Under the pieces are notes generated by a model that had not been told where the DNA came from, did not search any database, and worked only from the letters and a program-made list of their open reading frames with translations. A program made the translations under genes and the position numbers. From the NCBI GenBank assembly GCA_946221495.1, contig CAMIFA010000010.1, positions 1-53,719 on the forward strand: a DNA stretch of 53,719 nucleotides, read 5' to 3'. Source of the stretch: an uncultured cyanobacterium (GTDB taxonomy: Bacteria > Cyanobacteriota > Cyanobacteriia > Cyanobacteriales > Chroococcidiopsidaceae). Shown piece by piece: positions 26,230-34,568 of the stretch (position 1 is its first letter; every line of letters starts with the position of its first letter).

Positions 26230-27231
26230 TTAAAAGATGTACGAGATGACCATGACATTCTCTGTACAAGTATCCATAAACGATTCAATAAACTCCTCAG
26301 TGAAATTCTGGATTCGCTGATCGTCGATAGATTCCACCCAGTCTTCAACGGCAGAAGCAAATGACCAAGGTTTAGATCCTTCTGCCCCCCAGTTTTTAAC
26401 CATCTTCCCTAAACCTGGAAAGAGTTTGTCAATGCCAGTCATTAAGAAAGCATCTTTTAAGAACTTGCGGATGTTCTTGTAAGACTCCAAAAACAAGTAT
26501 TGTGCTGCCACTCTCCCACCGGATGCGATCAACGCCCTAAGACTTTCCATCATCTCCTCATACAATTCACCGTAACTATCGCTTTGAGGATCGAACTCAC
26601 TAATCTCTTTAATCCGATCATGCTGGCTCGGATTAACTTTAACGACATTCGCGCGTTCAATTATCTTCACGGGTGCAAAACCACAAAGAAGCGAAGCTAA
26701 AGCAGTTCCCGCAGCCTCTCCAAATTGTCCATACAGCCCATCAATCAAAGCTTTTTGCTGTTGGCGGATCTGAGAATCGGTGATATTCCAATTAAAGTTA
26801 TAAGCAAACTGCACACCGCGCACTGCAAATCTAATCAGTGTCCCTAAAGCACCTGCTGCTGTAAGAGCGATCGCCGTGCCTCGAATTACCTGCATAATCT
26901 TCAAGCCGCGTAGAGCTGCTAATCCCCCTGACATAGCCCCTAAAACCTGACCACCAACTACTACCACTACCCCTAGAGTTAGTACCCCAGCGATCGTCCC
27001 AGCAGTAGCGCCTACCAGATCATCTTTCCACCATTGCTGAAAGAAATCCAACCCTGGTTTTGACCACTCCATGACTTTTTTAGTTGCGCTATTCCAAAGA
27101 TATTTAGCAGTTGTCGCCAGGTCTTGTGTAGCATTTTTGAAGTCTTGAGTAAATTGGCTAATTACATCTAGACTGCCAAAACCGCCAAAAATAGCGCTGG
27201 ATAACTGAGTGTCAAGAATTGTGTAAGTCAT
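26230..27231 (-). CDS. Large membrane-associated protein of unknown function
   Basis: 333 aa. Residues about 72-105 (GATAGTIAGVLTLGVVVVVG and following) and about 115-135 (IALTAAGALGTLIRF) are two hydrophobic Gly/Ala-rich segments that could insert into a membrane as a hairpin. The flanks are amphipathic helices with many Trp and Phe (SATKKVMEWSKPGLDFFQQW). The C-terminal half is helical and acidic. It could be a tape-measure or membrane-penetration protein, or a pore-forming protein, but no family was recognised. It is 2 bp from its downstream neighbour, within a tightly packed operon. Confidence 0.6.
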   Translation of the reverse strand: MTYTILDTQLSSAIFGGFGSLDVISQFTQDFKNATQDLATTAKYLWNSATKKVMEWSKPGLDFFQQWWKDDLVGATAGTIAGVLTLGVVVVVGGQVLGAMSGGLAALRGLKIMQVIRGTAIALTAAGALGTLIRFAVRGVQFAYNFNWNITDSQIRQQQKALIDGLYGQFGEAAGTALASLLCGFAPVKIIERANVVKVNPSQHDRIKEISEFDPQSDSYGELYEEMMESLRALIASGGRVAAQYLFLESYKNIRKFLKDAFLMTGIDKLFPGLGKMVKNWGAEGSKPWSFASAVEDWVESIDDQRIQNFTEEFIESFMDTCTENVMVISYIF

Positions 27232-27232
27232 A

Positions 27233-27529
27233 TCAAACGTTATCAGGATGGCTATAGGGATAATTCAGCAAAGTGTATTCCATGTTATGTTCAACTATCT
27301 CTAGATAGTCATCCATATTAATTTCTAAATCCAGAAGTATTGGCTCAACCTCCTCTACTAAATATTCTAAATTCATTTCACCGTCAAGCATATTTCTAAC
27401 AGCTTGCTCGACTGAAGTAGCATGAGAAATTCTTGCTTTAATTTCTTCCATGCTGCCATCTAAGGGAATTTCAAGATAAAAACAATCTCCAAATTCCCTA
27501 CGATAACTTAAATCCAGAATTGGCTCCAT
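27233..27529 (-). CDS. Small acidic protein of unknown function
   Basis: 98 aa, strongly acidic, with helices rich in Glu and Leu (YLVEEVEPILLDLEI, DDYLEIVEHNMEYTLL). No motif was recognised. It is 1 bp from the membrane protein and 4 bp from the preceding gene, so it belongs to the same transcript. Its acidity next to a basic neighbour suggests a chaperone or scaffold-like partner, which is inference only. Confidence 0.55.
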   Translation of the reverse strand: MEPILDLSYRREFGDCFYLEIPLDGSMEEIKARISHATSVEQAVRNMLDGEMNLEYLVEEVEPILLDLEINMDDYLEIVEHNMEYTLLNYPYSHPDNV

Positions 27530-27533
27530 ATAA

Positions 27534-28184
27534 TTATGCTGGGGCTGCTGGGGATGTCAATTCTTGTTCTGGAGATTTAAATTCTTCTGGTAAATAACTT
27601 ACTGATCTAACGTTTGCTGCTGCTACTCCTTTAATAGCAACTGTCAAAGCATCTTTTACTTCATCTTCACTAACATTTACTAGTGTTGCTCCGTCAATTC
27701 CAGTAATCGTTCTGCCGAATGGAATTCCAAAACTTTTACCAACAAAAGGACGGTTATAGTTCTTTTTGGTTACTCCCGATAAAGGGGTAGCATCGGTATC
27801 AGTAGGAGTAGTATTTACAATCACAGGACGAATAATTGCCGGATAAAAGTTTTTGCCTTTTTGATTAACAGGGTCAATATTGTCGTAGCCACATTGAGCA
27901 TCACTTAGCTGCAACAATCTTCTACCATTATTAGAATATTGAGTAATAGGAGCTATGTAGCGATCTTGAACTGCTGCGTCAGTTCTTGCACGTTTGCCAA
28001 AAGGTAAAATAGCATAACCGAATCTTTTACGATCAGCAGCAGGTACTTTATTTTTTACCTCAATTTTGTTTTTACCGTTTTTAAAATCAATGTAACCAGC
28101 TAATCTAGTCCCAGGTGCTGCAACACCGCCAGCATCACGGAATTGTCTCTCTAAATCTGAAAATCGCTGTTTACGTCTTGGCAT
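27534..28184 (-). CDS. Basic, probably structural, protein of unknown function
   Basis: 216 aa. The N-terminus is very basic (MPRRKQRFSDLERQFR). The middle has repeated Gly/Asn turns and beta-prone segments (FYPAIIRPVIVNTTPTDTDA, FGIPFGRTITGIDG), and the C-terminus is Pro/Ala-rich. The composition resembles an abundant particle or nucleic-acid-binding structural protein, but no capsid fold can be named from sequence. It starts a block whose upstream neighbour (28314) is transcribed the other way, so a promoter probably lies in 28185-28313. Confidence 0.5.
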   Translation of the reverse strand: MPRRKQRFSDLERQFRDAGGVAAPGTRLAGYIDFKNGKNKIEVKNKVPAADRKRFGYAILPFGKRARTDAAVQDRYIAPITQYSNNGRRLLQLSDAQCGYDNIDPVNQKGKNFYPAIIRPVIVNTTPTDTDATPLSGVTKKNYNRPFVGKSFGIPFGRTITGIDGATLVNVSEDEVKDALTVAIKGVAAANVRSVSYLPEEFKSPEQELTSPAAPA

Positions 28185-28313
28185 ATTTAATTACTCAATT
28201 AATTGTTACTTACTAAAACTACTCGCAAGTAATAGCGACTGCCAAGGCTTTTTGGCTATAGTGTTCTATACACTTAACTATTAAATAGTTCAAAAAATCT
28301 TATTTACTTCTAT

Positions 28314-28820
28314 ATGGCAGTTATTCAAGTCGGTGACAATGGAACTTTAAGATCGCGTACTGCTGAAGGACAACTACAAGAAATTTGCGCTTATTTAGAA
28401 ATAGGTGAAACTACGGTTTCTCTTAATTCAAGTGGTATAGATAATGTAGTGGTAACTCATTTTCAAAATTCAGCAACTTTTACTGCTAACTTCACGATTC
28501 CTGTAAAGCAGTTTATTAACCCTGGTGGTCAAGTTGTTTATGCAGCTGATGATTATCTTGAAACTTTGGCATTTTTACCAGGACAAAACGGTACTTTTAA
28601 AAGCATTACTTGTGCAGGATACTTTGTAGAGCTAGTTATTTATATGCAGAATTTAGAGAGGAATCCCACTACTAATCCTCAAAACAAAAATTATATTACA
28701 GGGACATTCAACTCTGATAGCACAATATTCTCAGGTGCGATCAATTTACCAATTGAGCTAAGTATTGATGAGCGAGGTAGGGTGGTTTACACAGCAAAAG
28801 AATATTTAACAACACAGTAG
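28314..28820 (+). CDS. Internally duplicated beta-rich protein, opposite to its operon
   Basis: 168 aa, not recognised. The two halves look alike: FTIPVKQFINPGGQVVYAAD in the first and INLPIELSIDERGRVVYTAK in the second, each ending YL.T, and each preceded by an xxY(L/M)xxxE/N strand. So it is a tandem pair of one small beta domain. It is the only rightward gene within an otherwise leftward block and its stop is 2 bp from the convergent 331-aa gene. Separate control, as for a cargo or immunity-type gene, is possible. Confidence 0.6.
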   Translation: MAVIQVGDNGTLRSRTAEGQLQEICAYLEIGETTVSLNSSGIDNVVVTHFQNSATFTANFTIPVKQFINPGGQVVYAADDYLETLAFLPGQNGTFKSITCAGYFVELVIYMQNLERNPTTNPQNKNYITGTFNSDSTIFSGAINLPIELSIDERGRVVYTAKEYLTTQ

Positions 28821-28822
28821 GC

Positions 28823-29818
28823 CTAAGCATTCTCAACTTTCTTTACTATGTCTTGGACTGTTGATGACCAGTTTTTAGGCTCTTTTTCTGGATAAATAAA
28901 TAACTTGTTATGACGACTCAGCATTTTACCACTTAGGGTTTTTTTGCCGCCGTGTCGCTTATCATCTAGCTCGATTAGCTTGGAATTCCAAACAGTGATC
29001 CAAGCTGGATAAACATCAAAAGAGTTGTATCTATTCCTCTTTGGATCTGACGCGCGATCGCCTTTTGTGTAGTCGATTTTATTCAGAGAGACACCGCGCA
29101 CTTTAGCTTGAGTAAAGCTCAAGAATTTCTCAAGATTCTGCATTGCTCTTTCTTCTGTAGAGCCACCAACAGTTATTTTACGTATACCGTCAGAACTTGC
29201 TTCAGGACTTACATAGGCTCTTGCTACCCATTCCCCCCAATTTTGCCCTTGACTGCCTCCGCAAGCGTTCCTAATAGCTTGGTAAGTTAGCTTTGCTTTA
29301 TCAACTAACGGAATAGTAATGCGTCTCCGTGAATACCATTTAGTACCGATTTGATAATAAGGTGGGCGCTTATAAGTTGTTAAAAAAACTTGAACTGTAA
29401 TCCCTGTTCTGGGGTTACTTCTTAATTCATCTTCTAGGGGATGCCCTACCCAGACACCCATATCAATGCCTTTAAGCATCAGTTTCATGTTCATAAAGAA
29501 ACTGATTTGAGACATGATTTCAAGTGGTGTCCCAAACAAGATGTAACTCTCATCTTCCACATCCCGATCGGGGAAGAATTCAACTACGCGATAGCCTTCT
29601 ATCTTCTGGGCATCTGCCTGTTCGTTTAGCTCTTTGATGCGCGGTCTATTACTAAACCCTTGTCCCCAGTAATGTTCCTTAAAATTGGGGTTGATTTTAG
29701 TAAATCTGGTAAAGCCATCCTCCACATCGTTGATCCAATTATCTAGGTCAAAGTCAACACGCCGCGCGTCATTTTGGGCGATCTGCCTAACTAACTTCTC
29801 CCCTGGAATTTTAGCCAT
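28823..29818 (-). CDS. Conserved-looking protein of unknown function
   Basis: 331 aa, not recognised. It is soluble, with many aromatic and basic residues (TTYKRPPYYQIGTKWYSRRR, HYWGQGFSNRPRIKEL) and a basic C-terminal half (KTLSGKMLSRHNKLFIYP). No nuclease, ATPase or protease motif is evident. Its place between a 460-aa coiled-coil protein and an internally duplicated protein, in the presumed structural block, suggests a particle component or DNA-binding protein. That remains open. Confidence 0.55.
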   Translation of the reverse strand: MAKIPGEKLVRQIAQNDARRVDFDLDNWINDVEDGFTRFTKINPNFKEHYWGQGFSNRPRIKELNEQADAQKIEGYRVVEFFPDRDVEDESYILFGTPLEIMSQISFFMNMKLMLKGIDMGVWVGHPLEDELRSNPRTGITVQVFLTTYKRPPYYQIGTKWYSRRRITIPLVDKAKLTYQAIRNACGGSQGQNWGEWVARAYVSPEASSDGIRKITVGGSTEERAMQNLEKFLSFTQAKVRGVSLNKIDYTKGDRASDPKRNRYNSFDVYPAWITVWNSKLIELDDKRHGGKKTLSGKMLSRHNKLFIYPEKEPKNWSSTVQDIVKKVENA

Positions 29819-29826
29819 GATAATTA

Positions 29827-31209
29827 TTAGCTATCTTTTTTAGCGGTTCTTAAGTTGCCACTGGTAAGTGCCTGCCGGATGTTCTTCCGGTCGATCGCTC
29901 CCTCTAGCTGCAACAGCAGTTGAGCAGCTGCCACTATCTTGTCTAGTTTTCCCGCATCCGCTCGCTCGCTAACTCCCGCCGCCGCGATCGCCGTGTCGCG
30001 TTTGATGTCTTGCAATAAGTCATTAAGGGATTTCTTCTCATCGTTAACTAAGATGCGGATGTCAACCTCCGTGTTTTGTAATAGCGCGGGTAGCATCTTC
30101 TCCACATCTTCTTCAGTCTGCGCGCCCTTGCCGCTCGTGTTCTCTTGTTTAGAAAAACCTTGACCAACCTTGCCTTTTGTTCCGGCGTGGGGGTCAAAGG
30201 CGAATGGTACTGATATCTTTTTCCACTTCTGCTTAAAGTCCAGGTATTCCACGATTGCATCAGCCATAGCATCAATTTGTACTACTCCCTGATGAATAAA
30301 GCCTAGTTCGTATAAGACGCGCACCAACATATTATTAGTTGTGTCTACGTCGCCTTCGGTATCGAGCAGCAATTGCAGAATCTCTTTAGCGAAGTCTGCA
30401 AATGAATGTATTTCAACTTCTACTGATTGATTACCCGCTAAACCTGGATTAGTATCAGCAACTTTTATCTTCTGGGGTAGCAGCCCGACGGCTCGATCTA
30501 CCTGTTTAACTTGATAGCCTAGCAATTCAACTAAATTTTTAAGTTCTTCCTCTCCTTTTCCATTAGGATAAATAATTCGCTTCGGCATTTTTGCTGGTAG
30601 TTTCTCAACACCTATTGCTTCAGAAAGCTTGTTTACTTTCTTCAATAACACTTTTAATAAAGCATCATCTGGAGGTGGACAACATTGAGGCATACAGCAG
30701 ATTTCCTTTGGTGGTAGAGGGTAATTTTGACAGGGACATTTTCTAGGTGTGATTTCATCGTTTTCAGTGACAATATAAAGGTTAGGTAGTTGGTTTGAAT
30801 TTGTAATAAAAACTACGTCGTCTGTGGCTAGACCCTCAATCCCTTTGAAATGAAATCTATACGGTATATTAACGCCAGACAGATTACCTTTAAGAATGTT
30901 ACCAAATCTGCACAATCTTCCAAAGCAATCTATAAATTCTATTAACCAAATATCAAAGTTATAAAAGATATTTTCTTCTCTTTTATCAAATTGCTCCTTA
31001 TACACCTCATCAAAATACCGTTCATACGTGCCACTACCTAGTTTTTTATAAGTAATAATTTGTTTTACTGCATACCCTGTAATCCCAGTCCAAGATTGAT
31101 CTTCATATACATTAGATAAACCGCCTGAAAGTCCCTCCTTTACATAATATTTAAAAGCTGCTGGGCTGTAAATACCGCACCCTGTATGAATTTGGATTTT
31201 TTTCACCAT
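29827..31209 (-). CDS. Large two-part protein with Cys-rich hinge, unknown function
   Basis: 460 aa. Residues 1-160 are beta-rich and aromatic (YEDQSWTGITGYAVKQIITY). A short Cys/Pro-rich hinge follows (KCPCQNYPLPP, ICCMPQCCPPP; seven Cys in about 25 residues). The rest is helical and coiled-coil-prone, with LLKKVNKLSEAIGVEKLP and a Gln/Lys-rich tail. Its first 59 bases overlap the end of the upstream gene in another frame. A disulfide- or metal-stabilised fibre or adaptor is plausible. No family was recognised. Confidence 0.55.
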   Translation of the reverse strand: MVKKIQIHTGCGIYSPAAFKYYVKEGLSGGLSNVYEDQSWTGITGYAVKQIITYKKLGSGTYERYFDEVYKEQFDKREENIFYNFDIWLIEFIDCFGRLCRFGNILKGNLSGVNIPYRFHFKGIEGLATDDVVFITNSNQLPNLYIVTENDEITPRKCPCQNYPLPPKEICCMPQCCPPPDDALLKVLLKKVNKLSEAIGVEKLPAKMPKRIIYPNGKGEEELKNLVELLGYQVKQVDRAVGLLPQKIKVADTNPGLAGNQSVEVEIHSFADFAKEILQLLLDTEGDVDTTNNMLVRVLYELGFIHQGVVQIDAMADAIVEYLDFKQKWKKISVPFAFDPHAGTKGKVGQGFSKQENTSGKGAQTEEDVEKMLPALLQNTEVDIRILVNDEKKSLNDLLQDIKRDTAIAAAGVSERADAGKLDKIVAAAQLLLQLEGAIDRKNIRQALTSGNLRTAKKDS

Positions 31210-31579
31210 TATCTTTTACTATTTCAATAGGCAAATATTCAGACGTTCTACATTCTGGTTTTCGATAAACTAAACTTACTGGAGGTAATCTAATAAATCC
31301 AAATACAGGGTTTAGCGTAATTCCTATATCACAATCACCAATAATAATTTTAGGTTCTATTCCTACTGGAGTGAGTGTAAAAGGATTACCACCACACCAA
31401 GGGCTATCAGGATAGCGATCGCAGTCTTGAACATCCGCAGGTTCATCAGGTGTACCATAAAGCCCTGTATCTCCTACAGGAACTAAGCCCTTTATAGGTT
31501 CTTCAGAAAAGTCAATATAGTCATCAACAAAGTCTTTTATATCTCTAAGTCGTCGGGGAATTTTTCTGAGCCTTATCAT
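31151..31579 (-). CDS. Small protein of unknown function overlapping next gene
   Basis: 142 aa. A basic, then acidic N-terminal helix (MIRLRKIPRRLRDIKDFVDD) leads into Gly/Pro/Cys-containing loops (YPDSPWCGGNPF) and a beta-rich C-terminus. The last 59 bases also encode the start of the 460-aa protein in a different frame. The overlap and direction make co-translation likely. No motif was recognised. Confidence 0.5.
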   Translation of the reverse strand: MIRLRKIPRRLRDIKDFVDDYIDFSEEPIKGLVPVGDTGLYGTPDEPADVQDCDRYPDSPWCGGNPFTLTPVGIEPKIIIGDCDIGITLNPVFGFIRLPPVSLVYRKPECRTSEYLPIEIVKDNGEKNPNSYRVRYLQPSSF

Positions 31580-31610
31580 AATTATCTAGTTTCAGGAATC
31601 CCTAACCTTA

Positions 31611-31712
31611 CTATGTACCCGTAACTCGTTTTACGAGCTTCATGTATTTTCCTTCTATTACCTCTTTATCAGTTCTACTAACTAATTGATAAGGAATAAT
31701 TAAGCCTTCCAT
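31611..31712 (-). CDS. Possible 33-aa ORF or gene remnant
   Basis: An ATG at 31712 opens 33 codons (MEGLIIPYQLVSRTDKEVIE and on) to a TAG at 31611. The frame stays open upstream for about 20 more codons into the 3' end of the beta-helix gene but has no start codon there. The sequence looks protein-like. It fills an otherwise empty 177-bp gap in the operon, so it may be a small gene or a decayed one. Confidence 0.35.
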   Translation of the reverse strand: MEGLIIPYQLVSRTDKEVIEGKYMKLVKRVTGT

Positions 31713-31756
31713 GTCATTTTCGTAAATTGAGGTGTTTTCAAAAGGGTTATTTTTTA

Positions 31757-32707
31757 TTAAAAATAATGACTATTTTTAGTTAATATTCCAGGTACATCAC
31801 CTGGAAAGAGATTAATGTTTTCGCCATCAGTATCAATAACACTATTCCCATCAGCTAAAAATTTATTTCCTATTGCTGAATTGCTGAAGTTATTGCATTT
31901 AGCAGATAAATAACTATTCCTTGTCAAGGAAACGAAATTTGCAAAAGCTAAATCGTTATTTATATTAATGTCTCTATTCCAATCTTCTTTACCAAAAAAA
32001 TCTAGATGAGAAAAAGAATCAAGCTTAATATGAGAATCAGTAGCACTTCCAGCAATAGTGTAATTATCTAATATCTCAATCAATGCTTGATTAATTGCAT
32101 ATATGTGAATTGATGCCTCCCCAGTAAATTGTACTTTTCTAAGTTGTAATCTAGAATTACTAATTTCTAAACAACTATTATTAGAAAAAGTAGTAAAAGT
32201 TACACCCTGTATTTCATAAAGTCCTCCACCTTGATGATAAAGTGGCTCGTTTATTACTACAGTTTCAGGGTTATCATAATTTCCTAGTATCAAGATATTT
32301 TCACGGCGTAAACTATTTCTATATCCAGTTAAATAAGTCTCGCCGTAAAATCCTGAAAGTAACTTAATAATCCTATTGCAATTAAAGGGATTAAAGTAAC
32401 TTGCTGCTATTGCAGAAGCCTTTTGAAGACTTATAAAAGCTGTTTCTGCTGATAAGCCATCATTATTATCATTACCATTTGCTGAATCTACATATAAAGT
32501 AATATCTTCAGTAAGTACCTTGTTTAAACTTGGGTAACTATTTGGTTCAGATGGGGCGTTAAGAGTAAAATTTAAAATATCAACAAGTAAATTGTGTTGC
32601 TGAATTAAATGCGCTCCATTACCAGCAGTTAAAGCAGTAGGAGCTATAGGAGAATCATTAACTCCAGGGAAAACAGGTACTTTAGGATCAGGTAATTCAA
32701 ACGACAT
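31757..32707 (-). CDS. Tail-spike-like beta-helix protein
   Basis: 316 aa. After a Pro-rich N-terminus comes the box ITLYVDSANGNDNNDGLS followed by AFISLQKA. This matches the start of many phage tail-spike and pectate-lyase-like beta-helix domains (YVDxxxGxDxNDGxS.PF.TIQ.A). The rest shows short repeating strands with Asn turns (FSNNSCLEISNSRLQLRKVQ). It probably forms a trimeric spike or surface-binding fibre. Catalytic residues cannot be assigned. It is 3 bp from the next upstream gene. Confidence 0.7.
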   Translation of the reverse strand: MSFELPDPKVPVFPGVNDSPIAPTALTAGNGAHLIQQHNLLVDILNFTLNAPSEPNSYPSLNKVLTEDITLYVDSANGNDNNDGLSAETAFISLQKASAIAASYFNPFNCNRIIKLLSGFYGETYLTGYRNSLRRENILILGNYDNPETVVINEPLYHQGGGLYEIQGVTFTTFSNNSCLEISNSRLQLRKVQFTGEASIHIYAINQALIEILDNYTIAGSATDSHIKLDSFSHLDFFGKEDWNRDININNDLAFANFVSLTRNSYLSAKCNNFSNSAIGNKFLADGNSVIDTDGENINLFPGDVPGILTKNSHYF

Positions 32708-32710
32708 ATA

Positions 32711-33364
32711 TTAATTCCTAATTAAAAAACTATTATTTATTAGGTTAGAGTTGTTAATTAATGAGTTACTAGGTGCTGTTGGTTGTTCAGGCGATGGTGT
32801 TTGTCCAATTGGTATATAAACAATATCTGTAAAAGAAACAAATATTTCTTCTACATATGAGCCGTGTATTGTTACCTGATCATTAGCCATTAGTAGACCG
32901 TAGCCAACTTGATCAATACCTACTCCTATCTGGCTATTATCCCCCAATTCAAGAGCAAGGTTGTCAGTAAATAAATCCATAAGGTTATAAACCCTAAAGG
33001 GATAGCCATAAGGATTTAATAGAGAAACGCTACCAACTTGTGACCAAGCTTGATTACCTGAAGCAATATAAAGGCTTAATTGTTTTCTAGGACTTTTCCA
33101 TTCAACATCTAATGTCTTGTACAGCTTATCTGTTGCTGAGTCTTCTACAGCGAAGTTTGGTAGTGGCGCTTCTTGTAAGCTTTGGATTTTAGCAAATGCT
33201 TTCAAGTTTTTTAAAAAGCAATTAAAGCTAATTACTGTATAACCTGGCATTAATTCATTGCCAATAGTAACACCGCTATTTTGATAGATCGTTACAATGT
33301 CGTTGGATGCGGGACTTAAACCTACAGTAATTGTCTTAACTCGATTAAGTGTGCTAATTGGCAT
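32711..33364 (-). CDS. First gene of leftward operon, unknown function
   Basis: 217 aa, beta-rich, starting MPISTLNRVKTITVGLSPAS. The C-terminus is a Ser/Asn repeat (SLINNSNLINNSFLIRN), a linker-like tail. It would be the first-translated gene of the long leftward transcript that begins in 33365-33589. Probably a structural protein that pairs with the spike-like protein encoded next. No domain was recognised. Confidence 0.5.
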   Translation of the reverse strand: MPISTLNRVKTITVGLSPASNDIVTIYQNSGVTIGNELMPGYTVISFNCFLKNLKAFAKIQSLQEAPLPNFAVEDSATDKLYKTLDVEWKSPRKQLSLYIASGNQAWSQVGSVSLLNPYGYPFRVYNLMDLFTDNLALELGDNSQIGVGIDQVGYGLLMANDQVTIHGSYVEEIFVSFTDIVYIPIGQTPSPEQPTAPSNSLINNSNLINNSFLIRN

Positions 33365-33589
33365 TAAGTGATTTGGTATAGATTAATATCAAACTACTAT
33401 TTTATCACGGCAAATGCAAGTGTTAATTGCAACATTAATTGTTTGCACAGATAGTTACAGACATGAGTTTTTACTTATTAATAAAGCCACTGTGTATAAA
33501 TTGTAAGTATGGGAATAATCCAAAATACAAGTAATAGTTAAACTTCAAAATAAAAGTGTTTGTACGGTTGAATTTCACGGGGGGTACAA
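33365..33589. promoter_or_regulatory. Divergent promoter region of the element
   Basis: 225 bp of AT-rich DNA between the leftward structural-type operon and the rightward replication module. It should hold both main promoters and any repressor operator. No dyad stood out clearly. No repressor gene of helix-turn-helix type was recognised in the element. Confidence 0.5.
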
Positions 33590-33904
33590 TTGCCCTTAAT
33601 CGCAATTGATAAAATTTATCACCACGAAATGAAGCAGATATATTGGTACGAATTACCAGGTAATCGCTACTTAAAAAAGCTTGAGCCTGCGATGCTTTCT
33701 TCTGATGGTTGTGTAATTGAGCAGGAGTTTAGAGTTACAGGTAAAAAACAGCGAGAGCGATTTCGGGTTAAATACGATCGCGAGTACGTGATTAATAAGT
33801 TATCAATTGAAGTTTTGCAACCATTGGGAATTAAAACACCGGATCAGCTTGGGGCTTTAATGACTGATTTATTGCAGGATTTAAAAATTTGTAAAGCTAG
33901 CTAG
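33590..33904 (+). CDS. Small protein at the start of the replication module
   Basis: 104 aa starting at a TTG preceded by a G-rich (GGGGGG) ribosome-binding site. It is rich in basic and aromatic residues (HHEMKQIYWYELPGNRYLKK, TGKKQRERFRVKYDREYV) and ends in a helix. The basic character and position suggest a nucleic-acid-binding or regulatory role. No family was recognised. Confidence 0.5.
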   Translation: MPLIAIDKIYHHEMKQIYWYELPGNRYLKKLEPAMLSSDGCVIEQEFRVTGKKQRERFRVKYDREYVINKLSIEVLQPLGIKTPDQLGALMTDLLQDLKICKAS

Positions 33905-33914
33905 GTGGGAACTT

Positions 33915-34172
33915 ATGGATTTCACAAGTCTTGATTATGAGCATAAAAGGCATTTACTACTTAATTGCCGACTAACAACTGATTTACTAACAATATTAGC
34001 TAATGCTTTAGATGAGGCTGAATATATAGAAGTAGCAGGACTTATCAATGACTTAAACAAAGCAGTAATTGAGCTAAAGGAAAGTGAAATAGATTTAATA
34101 ATTAATGAAATTGAGAAGGGTATAAAAAATAAAAAGCTTGTGATAACTGTTGAAAGAGAACAAAATTATTAG
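33915..34172 (+). CDS. Small helical protein of unknown function
   Basis: 85 aa, helical and acidic (NALDEAEYIEVAGLINDLNK, IDLIINEIEKG). It starts 10 bp after the previous gene with a GGTGGGAA ribosome-binding site and so is co-transcribed. No motif was recognised. Confidence 0.5.
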   Translation: MDFTSLDYEHKRHLLLNCRLTTDLLTILANALDEAEYIEVAGLINDLNKAVIELKESEIDLIINEIEKGIKNKKLVITVEREQNY

Positions 34173-34185
34173 TTGAGGATTAACA

Positions 34186-34566
34186 ATGCAAATCAAAACA
34201 GTACATTATTCAGCACTAATTAATTTAGGCGATTACTCTAATGAGAAGATTGGATTTACTGCTGATATTGCAGAAGGTGAGACGGTAGAGCAAGTAATTG
34301 AAGCACTTAGGCAGAAAGTTAAAGAGAACGGCGGGGAAAATGCGGAGAAGTTATATCGCAACCTCTACGACGGGAAAAGAGAATTAAGAGAGATAGAAAG
34401 CAAGATTAATAAAGCTAGAGCTGAATGGGATGCGGTTGCTGAATTCTTAAAGACACAAGGCATTAAACCGGATGCTGCTGTGATGCCCAAGTTTACTAAT
34501 TTACTTCCGGAAGTTAAAGCAGAATCAACAGTAGTTGACGGTGAACTTGAGGAAGGGATGTTTTAA
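34186..34566 (+). CDS. Protein with N-terminal beta sheet and coiled coil, replication-module partner
   Basis: 126 aa. The N-terminal part (HYSALINLGDYSNEKIGFTA, then a helix TVEQVIEALRQKVKE) resembles small proteins found beside replication genes in cyanobacterial plasmids and phages, followed by a coiled coil (LREIESKINKARAEWD). The C-terminal tail is acidic, like the tails of single-stranded-DNA-associated proteins, though no OB-fold is evident. It overlaps nothing and sits 2 bp before the primase-like gene. Confidence 0.5.
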   Translation: MQIKTVHYSALINLGDYSNEKIGFTADIAEGETVEQVIEALRQKVKENGGENAEKLYRNLYDGKRELREIESKINKARAEWDAVAEFLKTQGIKPDAAVMPKFTNLLPEVKAESTVVDGELEEGMF

Positions 34567-34568
34567 AT

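Noticed and set aside
24604..33364. Contractile injection system or type VI secretion
   Set aside because: No sheath, tube, baseplate or AAA+ ATPase (ClpV-like) protein could be recognised.
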